DNA of 64,000 nt from Clitopilus passeckerianus (GCA_944990035.1 CALYLX010000133.1:372001-436000), one strand, 5' to 3'; numbered from the stretch's first letter, positions 24,173 to 35,974 are shown. Notes: generated by a model from the sequence alone, not told the origin. Numbers and translations are program-made.

Positions 24173-25702
24173 ATGGTCCTCAAAATCATAAGTGCCGCCT
24201 ACCAGACCTTCTTTCCAAGTCAATACACAACCCATATCATTGCTGGCATTGTGGCAATCATTGTACTGCGAGCATTATCCCAAGGGCGCAAAACCAACAG
24301 AGATAGGAATTTACATGCACGAACAATAATAGTCACGGTATGCACTTATTTCATGTGTTGAATCGCTGCTAATGGTATAGCAGGGTGGCTTTACGCCTGT
24401 CGGCCTCACAATGCTCCAATCCCTGGCGGTGCGAGGAGCCCATATAATCGCACTTACCCAAGACCCAATAGACTCTCCTTCAGTTACAATCCTCATATCA
24501 CTGCTCAGAACAGCGTTCTCGCATGAACAAATATACGCCGAGCAATGTGACCTGACTTCACCTTCCTCAATACGGTCATTCTGCACGAAGTTCCTAACTG
24601 GTCAAGAAACCAGGATAGACGCAATTGTCTACGCGCATGAATATCAACACATCGGCCCTATTGGGCTTTTATCTGGTGGGAGAAAGAAGGAAGAAGTAGT
24701 AGAGAGACGGGAGTCGGCCTCTCTATCCACCTTCTTGATAACTACTCTCCTCCTCCCCGCACTGCTCGTTGCACCAGTGGAAAGGGATATCCGAATAATC
24801 ACCGTCGTCAATCCTTTCTATGCAGCCGCGGCTGGTCCGTCATTCACCATTCCCTTTTCTTCCTCGACGGAGAAGCCAAGGCCGCTGTTCTTGGAAGAGG
24901 GCATACGCGCCCTTCGCACGAGCATCTTCACCAGGCACCTTCAACGCATAATGGACGCCCTTCCCTCTGCTCAGGTCCCTAAAACTGACGACGGGTCGAG
25001 CACTATCCCTGTTGTGAGCGCTAAAGCCCAGAGATCGAACATCGTCGCTGTGAGCGTATCGCCTGGTATTAGCAGGCAGGATACCATCTGTCAGTTGCTG
25101 AATGCGGATTGGACCAGCCCAACTGGTGTCTCCTACTTTGGTGTTTTCCTGTAAGTATTACTTTCAAACATATCGAAAACACTAAATTGACTTGTATGCT
25201 CTTTTGCAGATACATCATACTTCAACCCATCCTCCGACTCCTCACCAAATCTCCAACTGCCGCGGTGCAAACAGTCCTACACACCCTGTTCCTCCCAACT
25301 CCATTCAAACTCGTCTCAAACCTCCAACAAACCACCCCATTGTCATCTTCTGAGCCCACAGAGCCTTCACCAACTGCCTCAAAGGGCCCAGAGGAACGAC
25401 AAGAGGTCCTTAAACCTGGAGGCTTGTATGCTGAGTGTGCAGCCGTGAACCTGCGTATACCGGCTCCAGCCGATCCACTGGCGGAAGAAAAGGCGAAAGG
25501 TGGCAAGAAAGGGAAAGGCAAAGAGCAGGAAGAGACTGCAACGATTCCAGACGATGGGGAGTTCGGTGGAGAGGTCATGGGTAGGCTGGTATGGGAAGCC
25601 TACGAGGAAGCCCTAAAGGAATGGGAGAAGAAAAATCCAAACCCTGTGAAGGAGGAACTCGTGGAGGCGACTACTGAGGGTGACAAAACCGAAACCTATT
25701 AG
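24173..25702 (+). CDS. Membrane-anchored SDR-like (Rossmann-fold) protein
   Basis: Exons 24173-24337, 24384-25150 and 25210-25702 give 474 residues. The first acceptor TAGCAG allows two in-frame choices; CAG at 24383 is preferred because it gives the Rossmann turn TIIVTGGFTPVGL. Residues about 20-37 (HIIAGIVAIIVLRAL) form a membrane anchor. The order of elements resembles short-chain dehydrogenases: TGG..PVG, a D-containing acidic loop (CDLTSPSSIRSF), DAIVYAH, then IRIITVVNPF. A YxxxK catalytic pair is not obvious, so it may be inactive or atypical. The C-terminus is a Lys/Glu-rich tail. It ends 218 bp from the convergent gene at 25921. The substrate is unknown. Confidence 0.75.
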
Positions 25703-25920
25703 GGCAATCGTCCATGGACAGAGACTAGTTAGCTGGGCTACGTGTACAACTTTCGGACTGCATAGCAATTATAGAGAAAGTAGTCATCACGGTGTGATTA
25801 AGATACATAAAGACAATTATAAGTAGGTGCATAGAACGAATGTCGAGATTGATACAAAATTTTACGATCCAAAACAACTGGCAAACCAGTGCCTATTCCA
25901 ACCCCAGCCCATATCAAGTA

Positions 25921-27301
25921 CTAATTCGAACTCAAAAGATCCTCAATCCCAGATTGCAACACAACCTTCGGACGCAGCAGAATAGCCTCCTCCAACTCCC
26001 CAACCTGCCCAGTAGGTCCAGGCTTCCTTGCCACTCTCAGCAACCCCAAATCCGTCGTGCAAAGTACCAACTGTTCATCGTTCGTGCTTCCACCGCCGAG
26101 TGTATCATCCATCTTCCCGGTCTCGAATAACCTATCCTGTCCCACATGCACAGTCTCGAAATCACAACTTGTGATGTTCTCGCCCACAGCTTTCCGCAGT
26201 GTCTGTGCGTACTTGATCAGCAGGCTGACGCGTTCGCCGAACTCAGCTGCGAGAGTGTCGTGGAGTACGGAAGGACTGGAGTTGATACCAGCGGTGATGA
26301 GGATGTTGATAAAGGCGTCGAAGATGTAGATTGAGAGGTCGGGTTCGTGGTTTGATTCCCTGTGAGCGTAGGACCGGGTGAGAGCTCGCCAGCGGCCTGA
26401 CACGGCTTGTTCTTCTAAGAGCATAGACGAGGGTTAATATCGTGTCATAGAGGAAGCACGGAAAAAACATACCTTGAACCCTCAGCCGTTTGTAGATATC
26501 CGCAAGCAGCCTGTCATCCTCAGGTTCGTCGAAGTACCAACTCGTGACGATCCAATGTGCATACGCCGACATTCCAGCCTGGAATGCAATTTGCACCAGC
26601 GTAGGATCCTCTGAGTGATCGCTGGTCCTCAGCAGCTCTGTCATCCTATTCCCAACAATCTCCATGGTGCTTGCATGCACCTCGGCTAGTTCATGGTTGG
26701 GTTCAGGGTGCCCGTTGGTCCCATTCGGTGGTGAGGGCGAGGTCTTCGTACGAGGAGAGAAGGTAAAAGACTCCGCAACGACAGCTGCGGTCTGATAAAT
26801 CTCAGTGTTGAGGGCGTTGAGCATGGTGATGACGTCCCCTCCCGAATGGGTGTCCGCCTTCGTCAAGAACACCTCGGCGCCTTTCAACTCCTGCGTCCTC
26901 GCCTTCAACAGCTTCTGCGTCTCCTCCTGCTGATCCCTAGCCCTCTGCAGCTCTCCCTGGTCGCAGCTCAACTGCTTCCGCAGTTCCTGGATTTGAGCCT
27001 CCAGGGAGGTGGCTGTGCTCCGAGCACCATTCAGCAGCCTTTCAACCTCGCTCAGCTGACTCCTCTTGTCACTCAGCTCTTTCCTGCAGCTAGCCACAAC
27101 GTCATCTTTCTGACGTGCCTCCGCCTGGAGGCTCTCAATGTGTTGTCGAAGGGTGGTCACCTCGGCCAGCCGGGTCTTCTCCTTTTCCTTGCGTTTGGAG
27201 GAGGATCGGTGTTTCCAGAACTTGTACATGGCGTAGGATGCGAGCGAGAGACCTGCTAGTTCGCCGTACGTGATATGGGTTGGTTGATTAAGAAAGGGCA
27301 T
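25921..27301 (-). CDS. Coiled-coil protein with family-specific C-terminal domain (member C)
   Basis: Exons 27301-26473 and 26414-25921 (minus) give 440 residues. An N-terminal hydrophobic segment (about residues 10-28, ITYGELAGLSLASYAMYKFW) is followed by a basic patch, as in a membrane anchor. A coiled coil covers about 40-165. The shared domain follows: VITMLNALNTEIYQTAAVVA, then IAFQAGMSAYAHWIV, the phase-1 intron, GRWRALTR, AVGENITSCDF, CTTDLGL, RPKVVLQS. Intron place and phase equal those of member B. Unlike B it lacks the long Ser/Thr-rich N-terminus. The function is unknown. Confidence 0.88.
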
Positions 27302-27388
27302 CTAGTGGTAGAGTGAAAAGAAAAACGAAAACGGGGATCACGACAGTGTGGACGGTGGCTGGGTATATGTCACTGTGCAATGAGGCAC

Positions 27389-27934
27389 CTAAAACGCATC
27401 GGGGCTGGACATATAAAGGCCTCGTGTGATTAGTCGTGTTTTGTGTGATGATGCGGGTCGTTTACATGCCTGCCTGTTCATGGCATCGGCGGGCGGCATC
27501 AGTAGTTTGGAGTTTCGAGCCATCGCGCCGAGCAATGCATGCTGCAAGGAGTGAGGTGGGTTTCCGGGGTAGGAAGGTCGCGTGCCTGGCTTAATTGCCG
27601 CCCGCCAGAAGGCTTCGACACCATCCAAGTGTGTTTTGGAAGGTTCCTTTGCTCCGGATACAGGCTGCCGAGTGGGAAAGTAGCCTAGAGCAAAGATAGG
27701 GCGCAATGTGTCGATGTGCCAAGTCAACGTGTGTGCGGCTGGAATGGTTCTAGGGGCCGTGACAGTCCATTCACTCCAAGCAGTTATTAACCAGTCGTAA
27801 TATGCAAGTGTGATGGGGTGTTTGAGGTAGCGCCTGCAAGAGCAGGGGCTGTAATTCATTGAGAGCCGCTGGGAAGCCTTTGGGCTTGTGTTCGCCTGTG
27901 CATTGCAACCCTGTTGCTTGTTGAGGTCAATCAC
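27389..27934 (-). CDS. Possible hypothetical protein, doubtful
   Basis: An open frame of 181 codons beginning at GTG, with no ATG near the start, no recognised domain, and no splice partner. It lies upstream of member C and could be chance. Listed only because it is the longest open frame of the interval. Confidence 0.15.
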   Translation of the reverse strand: MIDLNKQQGCNAQANTSPKASQRLSMNYSPCSCRRYLKHPITLAYYDWLITAWSEWTVTAPRTIPAAHTLTWHIDTLRPIFALGYFPTRQPVSGAKEPSKTHLDGVEAFWRAAIKPGTRPSYPGNPPHSLQHALLGAMARNSKLLMPPADAMNRQACKRPASSHKTRLITRGLYMSSPDAF

Positions 27935-28875
27935 CTTGTTAGGCCGCGAGACAGACTAAACCTACCTCCAAATGATGCATCCCTTTCCAGAGACCAGTCT
28001 AGGGCGTGAACGGCTGCCGATCTATCGTTCCTGTATCTTCCATTAGCGCTGCTTGAATTCGTCAATTGCTCTATTACTTACGACAATTATGCAGCTTCTA
28101 GGCGTTGATCACTGCTGCCACCAGGGGCCAAGCATGTTCCGCTCCAATACTTCAAACTTCCTGTCCATACATTATCGCCCATAGCTTTCCCAGAACGCTC
28201 TGGAACCATGTCATTGCCCATGTCGCTTTTTCTGTGTCCTTTTTCTTGTTCGCGATGGTCTTGACAGAGGAAATGGATGCCCAAAAAAGGCATGGTGATG
28301 GTTTGATCCATGCCGGATATCGGGCCTTACGGTCCTTACCTCCGTCTGCGACTTCACCATCTGAGTCGTAGCTTGCTTTCAATTGTCCTCTAAATGCCTA
28401 AAAACCCCCTCGGCTGATACCGATCTTTAACCACAAGCTTAATCTTCTAAGCGATGGCTATAGATGAACTCCGCGGCTTCATCCGACGGCAGCCATGTCG
28501 CCTTTTCACAAAGTGTTGGTCATCGGGGGAAAGGAGGGCGCCCCGATTCCCGAGAAAGGTAGACAGGCTCCGCACCCACCAGTTATACATTGACATAAAT
28601 TCGTGAAATAGATCCTTTTGAATTCTGCATTTCGTAACGGTTCGGAAGACAGAAAACTCTAAAAACATAAACCCCACATACTAGAGTATCACTCATCCAT
28701 ACGCTATTGAAACACGACATGGTGCGCATGCAAATCTACTACAACTTCTGTCTTCCCAGAGGGCTTTTTAGGCCAACGGGATATTTTCAAGGTATGGGTT
28801 TGCTCGAGGCTATCATGACAGGAGAGATTTAAATTATTACATCACAAATAGCAAACACCGTGTACAAGGCCGACT
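27935..28875. other. Intergenic, no gene supported
   Basis: About 940 bp with only short open frames on both strands. Confidence 0.5.
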
Positions 28876-30345
28876 TCATGCCAGCCATGCTAACGGCACT
28901 TTGACTGCGCTGCTGCCACCTTGAATGCCCTGGAAACCCCGTCTATATGGCAAGGCGAGGACGACGAGAACCACGCTCATCGTCAAAGCTGCAACAGCTC
29001 CACGTCGCTTCCACCGCCTCTGCTCATCCTCAAGCCTCTCTACCTCAACCCTGGCATGCCCTTCCAACCGCTTCGTCAGATCGTCGTTACTCAGCCGGAG
29101 CTTATCGACCGAACTTCTGAGGTCCGACAAGGCCGCTTGCAAGGGTTTGAGAACGCTCTCCAAGAGAGTTTGTTTCTCTGCCTCCTTCTGAGCGCACTGC
29201 TCCGCGAGCTGGGTCGCTTTCAGCTCCAGCTCTTGCACCTTCCCCTCTCGTTCAGCCCTTTCCTTCATTGCCTCACCGAACTTCTTGCCCCAATCGTCAT
29301 TCATCTCCCGAGCATTGGAAAGTTCGTCCTGCAGTTTTCTGACTCTCTCGGATTCCGATTGAAGGAGGCTTCCCCACTCCTCCATTTGCGTCGTCGCTGT
29401 GGCCAACTGGTATTTGTGGGCTTTATCGTTCTCCTGAGCCTGGAGTCGCTCCCTCTTCAAACTTCCTTCAAGCACTTCGGCCTGTTCAAAGCGAAGTCGT
29501 CCCTCCTGTTCCAACTCCCAGCTTCTCTGTTCCGACACAGCGAGTTTTTCCATCCACCTCTCAACTTCCCTCTTCGATTCCACCCTTAACCTTTCGCAAG
29601 CCTGCTTTCCCTCCATTAATTCTCTCTCCAAATCCTTTCCCCTTTTTTCATGCTTCGAAATCTCCTCATTTAGGAGAGCAGCTTGAGTCTTCCCTGCTTC
29701 CTCGGCCTTCACGACCTTCTCCTGTTCCACCCTCAACCACCCTTCAAGGTGTTCAATCTTCTCGACACAACGCCTTGCTTCGTCCTTCAATTTACCCTCT
29801 CTCTCGTCCGCACCAGCAAGTTGTCCCATGATACCCTTAACTTTCTCCTCCGACTCCGCTTTCCCCTTCTTCAGCTCTTCAAGTTCGGCAGCCAAGGCCC
29901 ATAGGTCGCTCTTCCTGACCCCTCGACTAGCCGTATCGAATACATCCATGTCCAGAGGATTATTCGAAGAGGCAGCATCATTCAGGTCGACCACGGTTGT
30001 CTCTGATGAGTGTACGGTCTGCTCCTCCCCAGGCGAATTCTCCGTAACGACCTCGGTCGATTCCGATTGGCGATCAAGGTTCAGTTTGAGCGCCTCGTCG
30101 TTCGACTCGAACGGGGTGTAAACCTCCCGGGAATCCTGAACTAGCTTTCGGATATCGCTGGTAACCTCCTCCTCGTCTTCTGGGGCTTGAGGCTGGCTTT
30201 GTTCAACATTGCCCGCTGGTACCTCGGGTGATGCTTGGAGCACCGTTTCTTCAGGCTTTGGGGAGGTCGAGGGTGTCGCATCCACGCCAGCATTGGATGG
30301 CTCTTGGGGCTTGTCCTTGCGTCGTTTGAATGCATTTTGGAACAT
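28876..30345 (-). CDS. Coiled-coil protein with C-terminal membrane segment
   Basis: A single exon of 489 residues starting at ATG 30345 (MFQNAFKRRKDKPQ). Residues 1-150 are acidic and Ser/Pro-rich. About 150-440 is a long heptad-rich coil (LWALAAELEELKKGKAESEE onwards). The last about 45 residues hold a basic RRWKRRG followed by a hydrophobic stretch (AVAALTMSVVLVVLALP), as in a tail-anchored or single-pass protein with its coil on the cytosolic side. It does not carry the GRWRALTR domain of its neighbours but sits between two members of that family. No intron was found. The function is unknown; a tether or organelle-surface scaffold is possible. Confidence 0.85.
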   Translation of the reverse strand: MFQNAFKRRKDKPQEPSNAGVDATPSTSPKPEETVLQASPEVPAGNVEQSQPQAPEDEEEVTSDIRKLVQDSREVYTPFESNDEALKLNLDRQSESTEVVTENSPGEEQTVHSSETTVVDLNDAASSNNPLDMDVFDTASRGVRKSDLWALAAELEELKKGKAESEEKVKGIMGQLAGADEREGKLKDEARRCVEKIEHLEGWLRVEQEKVVKAEEAGKTQAALLNEEISKHEKRGKDLERELMEGKQACERLRVESKREVERWMEKLAVSEQRSWELEQEGRLRFEQAEVLEGSLKRERLQAQENDKAHKYQLATATTQMEEWGSLLQSESERVRKLQDELSNAREMNDDWGKKFGEAMKERAEREGKVQELELKATQLAEQCAQKEAEKQTLLESVLKPLQAALSDLRSSVDKLRLSNDDLTKRLEGHARVEVERLEDEQRRWKRRGAVAALTMSVVLVVLALPYRRGFQGIQGGSSAVKVPLAWLA

Positions 30346-30703
30346 GGTTAGGTTGCTTTTAGGGATGTGCTTGAGGTTGTAGAAGTTAAAGCCCACTTCA
30401 GTATGTTACGGACTACATGTATGAGACGCTGGAGCCAATCAGTACCCTCATTTCAATGTAGACGGCGAGGCGGTGTTTGCCTCGTGGATGTGTTACGCTG
30501 CGTGTCCGGAGATGAATAAAGTGCTTATGACCTTCCAGACGGTTGACCATTCAATATTTCGTACCGACCAGAGATCAGGTCCGCGTGCATGGACGACGGT
30601 CGAGTGTTTGATCGTGCAACGAGGAGTAATATGAAGTTTGAGCAGGACAGGATATCTTTCAAGTACAATACAAGATCCGATATATATACATGATTTCAAG
30701 CAG

Positions 30704-32724
30704 CTAGATATCAAATGTTGAACGTAGGATGACCTTCGATTTTAGCAGGCATTCCCTCTCGGAACTGGCATCGCTGTGCCTAGTTATGGTGAGACCCAGC
30801 CCGATCGGCACCAAAACATGGTCGTTTTTTGCAGCTGGGCTAGGGCGGCAAGTGCCTGAATTCCCATCTTCCAGAAATATGGATGGATATCGAGTGCCAG
30901 GGGAACCAATAACTGGATGGATGTCCGCGGTGGAAATATGCTCTTTGGTAGCCCGGTCGACCTTGAGCAAACTCTCTACAACGGATAGAATCGAATCCCG
31001 GAAATCCGAAAGAAAGGATATGGCGTCGTCTTTAGTGATACCGAAGCCAAGGGCGGACATGATGGAGCGCAACCCGGACATAATCTCCAGTGTCAAGCGG
31101 TTTTCATCGGGGGGTGTCGTCTGGCATACCTCTCTGGTCAAGGTACGCCACCTTCCGGCAAAGGCGCGTTGTCCTAGATAAGATTGTGAGATGAGCTCCG
31201 GGTGGAAGAATGTAGGACGCGGGTCGGACAACATACTATCATCTCCATGGGTTAGACGTTCGTAAAGCTGCTCCAGAACTCGCTCTTCAGACTGATCACT
31301 AGACCAGCGGGATCGTTCGAGAAGATTGCAGCTGAAAACGACCACCCATGATTGGATAGCGTATTGGAGGAGTATTATCCGATATGAAGATGACTCCTTA
31401 TGAGAAGACAAGCGATTGAGGGTAGCAAAGAAGTCCTTTCCGACTATCTTGCTGGAAGTCATCTCCACTTGAGCTGCTTGTAATTTTCCAGCCAGTTGCC
31501 TGCCCGTTTCCTTTGACCACTTGCTGATTGCCAAGGCATCCGATAATCGCGCGGCTAGCTCGAAGGCATGATGGTTGAGATCTTGGACTGACTGTATAAC
31601 TTGAGAATACGATATAGGATCTGTTTGATCAAAGCAGTACGAAGCAGTCCTTAGTTCGTCGCGAGCTGCTTCCAGGAGGTTCCTTGTTGTTTCGTGCTCT
31701 CTCCTTTCCTCGCTATGGCGGCAGATTTCGTCAAGTATTCCTAGGCTAGGTTTGGTAAAAAAGCGCTGGTGTGATTCCTGGATCTGTGCATGTGATGTTT
31801 GATTCGGGTGTGGTCAGGGTGTAGTCGAGGTTTGGTTCACCCGAGCATCAGTTTCCCACGCCCCTCTATCTTCCCCACAATTTCATCGTTTCATTGATCA
31901 TGAACAGCAGCCACAGTGGCGGCAACTTGGCGGAAACATCGAAAACTATGTATTTTACTTATATCAAGAGTTTTGAAATATTATACCAGCCCATTTCATG
32001 TGTGAAAAACATTTCAAATGAAAAGGAAATGAGGTTACTCTGGAATTGTTCTCTTGCACTCAATGAGCGGGAGCACATGCCCAAATAAGGAAGGCGGATC
32101 AGTGCAGCGCGCCGATTCATCAGCCTTTTCAAGCCGTATCGCCTTTTATGAAACACTTTACCCCGAGAAAGTACACGACCATTCTTTCATTTGGGGCATG
32201 GTCATGTTTTATCTGAGCAGCTTCTCGCCATGAAGGTCATGTCCCGGCATGCCCATGGGCGTGAGAAACTGATGGCCAAGCAAACCAAACTTCAACCAAA
32301 CCCTGACCAAAACCCGACCAAACCCAAACCAGACATGAATTGCGGAAATTCACACATCACGCCAACAATTTCTGTCCAAACCTAGCCTAGGAATATTTGA
32401 CGAAATCTGCCGTCATACCTCGCTGAGCTCTTTCCTGAGTGCTGAATTCTCGGTGTCAGCCTCTTGACGGATTGAAACACGTTTAGCGGATTGGTGTCTC
32501 AAATTGTGCCGTTGTTTGACTTCGTCGGCCTCCTTCAACGCAGCCATCAGCACTTTGCTAGCTGTCAGCGGCTGGGAGCCGGCTCGCTCGCTCGGTGCGC
32601 GGTTCAGCCTGGGCTGAGCCATGGTACTATAAGCTATCCGAGTCCTCGTTCTCTGACGGTGTCTGGTTTTGAAGTTGTTGCGGCGACCTGAAGATCCGAA
32701 CTGGATCACGGTTCTTGTGGTCAT
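30704..32724 (-). CDS. Coiled-coil protein with family-specific C-terminal domain (member D), interrupted by a MITE
   Basis: Proposed exons (minus): 32724-32419, 31783-31237 and 31173-30704, giving 440 residues. A stronger Kozak context surrounds a second ATG at 32622. The N-terminal coil ends in LRKELSE at the left edge of a 0.7-kb inverted-repeat insertion. Coding resumes on its other side as ERREHETTRNLLEAARDEL in the frame that would be continuous without the insertion. Domain landmarks: LLQYAIQSWVVVFSCNLLER, a 63-nt phase-1 intron (GTATGT...CTAG) where members B and C have theirs, GRWRTLTR, KEHISTADI, PIGLGL, SKVIL. Exon 2 as proposed starts inside the element at an in-frame ACAG. If this splice is not used, the gene is truncated by TGA just inside the element. 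Confidence 0.65.
31714..32417. mobile_element. MITE-like element with 42-bp terminal inverted repeats
   Basis: 704 bp with ends starting TATGRCGGCAGATTTCGTCA (two mismatches over 42 bp; 31714-31755 against 32376-32417). Direct repeats CCTCGC(T) flank it at 31708-31714 and 32418-32424 (6-7 bp). Further imperfect inverted similarity continues inward (for example GGTTTGGTT and ATCAGTTT.CACGCCC). No coding capacity was seen. The superfamily cannot be told from the ends alone. Confidence 0.85.
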
Positions 32725-33406
32725 ATCTTTTCAGTTTCTAGAATTAAGGCTATGAGATGCAGCGTGACGCTCACCAGATTGCAATTCCAATATGTTTTTC
32801 ACGTCCAGACGGAATACATTACATGAACTGAAGCGGTGCTCTGAGTCCGCCGATGATTCGGAGACGAACAGAACAACCAAAGGACAACAAGAACTCTATA
32901 TCAGGTCAGGGAAACAAGGAGCGCCTGACTATAGGTGGGAACGTCCTTGAAGGTGACTGGGACTGCAGTGGTAAGCACGAGGAAGCGAACTGATATGAAT
33001 GCCATAATGGGATGGTTGCGTAATTTCGTGAGCATACACGGAACTTTGCAGGAGACGCCGCGAAGCTAGTTTCTGCCTCAAGTTTTGCAGGCGAATATAC
33101 CCACTAGATGGACTCTTCGCTTCAGATAGGCCAAGTAGGAGACAATGGAGCCTCCTTCTCTATCCACTGAACTTTGCGCTTAAGATTCCGAGGCAATTCA
33201 AGCTAGCTACGCCTTACTTACGTCAACGGGGTAGCCCTCAAAATTTTCTGAAAGTGGATTCCTGAATGAAGGGCAACGATTGCCAGGGCCACCCAGATTT
33301 CGATACCATTCTATCGGATTCACGTTGTGCCCAGGCTCTGGCGAGCTGAACCCCAGCGCTTGTCAGCATTCGTCCCACCATCAGCTGCCTCCCAAAGGAG
33401 CGGCCA
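32725..33406. other. Divergent intergenic region
   Basis: About 680 bp between member D (leftward) and the Hsp70-like gene (rightward). It presumably holds both promoters. No clear TATA box or RNA gene was seen. Confidence 0.5.
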
Positions 33407-35974
33407 ATGCGGAAAGTCATTATAGCTTTCGATGTTGGTACGACATTTTCAGGCGTCTCATACTGGCAAGTTTATTTCCAGGCTCAGTGTCAAGTATTTG
33501 TAAGTTGATGCCAGTGCGTATATTGCAGTATTACAGAAAATGGGGTCTCTGGGACGATTAAAGCAGTCAGAAAGTACGGAACATGTTTACAACTGTCTTT
33601 TCTTACCGCTGACAATGTGTCCTCTCAGGTTCCCGGGTGAAAAGGCAAAGTACATGGATAACCCCAAAATACCGTCACATCTTCTCTACCTTGGTGGGGA
33701 GGTTTTTACAGTGGGAGATGAGGTCGACGTGTTCGAGCAGGACGTCTCACCCGATGCCGAACAATATCGATTCGGATCACTCGAGCTTCTGAAGAAGATT
33801 CAGTGGTGAGGGGATACGGACTGGAGGCTGAACTTTGGGTGGGCTGATATAAATTGTAGGTTCAAACTGCAGCTGAGACCAGACTCATTGCCAATTTCGA
33901 GCGAAGATAATATAGATACTCAGCTTCCGCGTGGGATCACCCCAGAAGTTGTTTTTGCAGACTTTTTGAAATATCTATACGACTGCACTAGGGACCTCAT
34001 CAGGAAATCTCTCATCAACGGAGACAAGCTCATGGATGATGAAAGTCGGTTTCGATTCATCATCACTCATCCAAACGGGTGGGGGTTCCCGCAGCAGGAG
34101 CGTATTCGTAGGGCTGCTCGGCTGGCCGGGATAACCAGCCATGACCGCGATCCACGCCTCCACTTACTGACAGAGGGAGAGGCTGCAATCCACTTTTGCA
34201 TGAAAACAGCCGGAATATCCGCTGAGACTCTTGAGGTAATTAGCCATTCCCAAACGTTTTGTCACCTCTAAAGCACCTTTCTCTTTAGTCGGATGAGGGA
34301 ATCATGGTTGTTGATGCTGGTGGTGGCACAATTGACCTCAGTGCCTATCGCCGGTGTTCAGGTCCAAACGATCCCGTTTTGAAACTTGAAGAGATAGCCG
34401 CCGCTGAATGTGCGTACACCCAACATTCCCAGAGCGCTCCGCACGTGTACTGACGCTACGAGCAAGGTTTGGTAATGGGTTCCGTCTTTGTCAACCGTCG
34501 AGCGGAAAGGTACCTTAAAGGTATGTGCCGCTTTCAATGTTCATAGTTATGGATTATACTTCTGATTTCAATTTACAGAGCGACTACAGGGTTCTGCCTT
34601 TGAGCCGTATCTTCCTACCGTAATCCAAAGTTTTGAGACCGTTGGAAAGCGATGTTTCAACCGATCAGGGAGAGATACCTACCTCGATACAGGCAACCCA
34701 CTTATCAAAGATAAGCGCTTCAAGATTGAACTGGGTCGTATTCAAGTACCATTGTGAGCCCGAGGTGCCCCTTCTGATCATCCGAATACTGATAACTCTC
34801 GCAGTAATGCAATGGTCGGATTCTTTGAACCCTCCATTGCTGCCATCATCCAGGGGATTGAGAAAATGAAGGCGCAGGCGACTCACCCGATCAAGGTAAG
34901 AACGCCTCTCATCTTTGGAGCTTAACTTGCTTCAACATTTTGAGTTTAGCACGTTTTTCTTGTCGGTGGTTTTGCACAGAGCGCGTGGATGGAGCATCGG
35001 GTGAAGGAGGCTTTGGAACCTGGGATCCGTGTGACCTTCCCAGAAGGAGAACTGTAAGCCTCGAACATATTATGACCTCCGTCTATCTAAGATCGTGAAA
35101 ATAACACAGAAGTAAAGCCGTTTCGGATGGAGCGGCCGCCTATTATCTGCACCGATACGTGCAGAGTAGAGCTGCTAAACTCACTTACGGGAGAATCTAT
35201 TACATCCCATACGACACCAAGAATCCGGAGCACCGAAAGAGATACAAGACTCATACTTTTGTTGACACAGCGGATGGGAAAACCTACATCAACGGCCTAT
35301 TTGCTCCCATTGTTCTGAAGGTGTGTCTTTTCTCGGAATTATGCGTCGTTAATGCTATCCTTTGTTGCCTCTTCGTCGTTCCTTTAGGGTACTCTGGTAG
35401 AAGAAACTAAAGAATTCCAACAATCTTTCTTCCGCAGATTCAAAGACTTCAACTCCCTGGGATACGAGAATCCGCTGAGAGACGAGATTCTCTGCTATCG
35501 AGGGGAAAATGTAGGAGGAATGATATTCCAGGATGCTGAGCCCGGTAACGCTGTCATCAATTTTGTGTTTCAAGACCGTTGTTTCTGATGCAATAACAGA
35601 GAAATATGAAGTCATCTTCACTCTCCAGTCGACGATTGGCAAGGCAACCAAAGACAAGATCGAAAAACAGCGAAGCAGGGGCTGCAAATGGATGCAAATT
35701 GACTACGACATTGTATTCTTCTTTGGCCTGACTGAGATGAAAGTTCAAGCGGAGATGAAGTTCAAGGTATAGAAGAGATAACATGAACGATCAGCTTCTG
35801 ACTGCCGCTTTGTAGAAACCTGGCTCACTATCTGAGACCGAGTTTGAGATTGAAAGGTAAGCCTCGATAATTTTCAGACTCTTCTACCGCCATTCATATG
35901 TTCTTGCTAGATTTGAGCCGAAAATAGTCTATTTCGACAGAGACGAGCACGAAGGCGAGGACACCGGAGCGTAG
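33407..35974 (+). CDS. Hsp70/HSPA12-like ATPase, paralogue 1
   Basis: Fourteen exons from ATG 33407 to TAG 35972-35974: 33407-33465, 33529-33573, 33629-33805, 33860-34235, 34289-34409, 34467-34520, 34579-34753, 34805-34895, 34950-35053, 35110-35320, 35388-35544, 35600-35766, 35816-35856 and 35911-35974. They sum to 613 residues. Actin/Hsp70 ATPase signatures are phosphate-1 IIAFDVGTTFSGVSY, phosphate-2 MVVDAGGGTIDLSAY and the adenosine loop VFLVGGFAQSAWM. The family's THPNGW and TEGEAAIHFC motifs are present. There is no classical substrate-binding domain with EEVD end, as in the HSPA12-like branch common in mushrooms. Intron 1 begins GCAAGT (GC-AG type). The substrate is unknown. Confidence 0.92.

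Noticed and set aside
26341..26365. GGTTCG...TTTGATTCC resembling a tRNA T-arm
   Set aside because: It lies in exon 2 of member C and lacks acceptor stem, D-arm and anticodon arm. No tRNA gene was found in the window.
28921..29589. 222-codon plus-strand open frame
   Set aside because: It is antisense to the single-exon coiled-coil membrane protein; its Leu/Phe-rich composition is the expected complement of Lys/Glu codons.
31894..32088. Open frame inside the MITE as a possible transposase remnant
   Set aside because: Only 64 codons, no recognisable motif, and no similarity to the hAT transposase.
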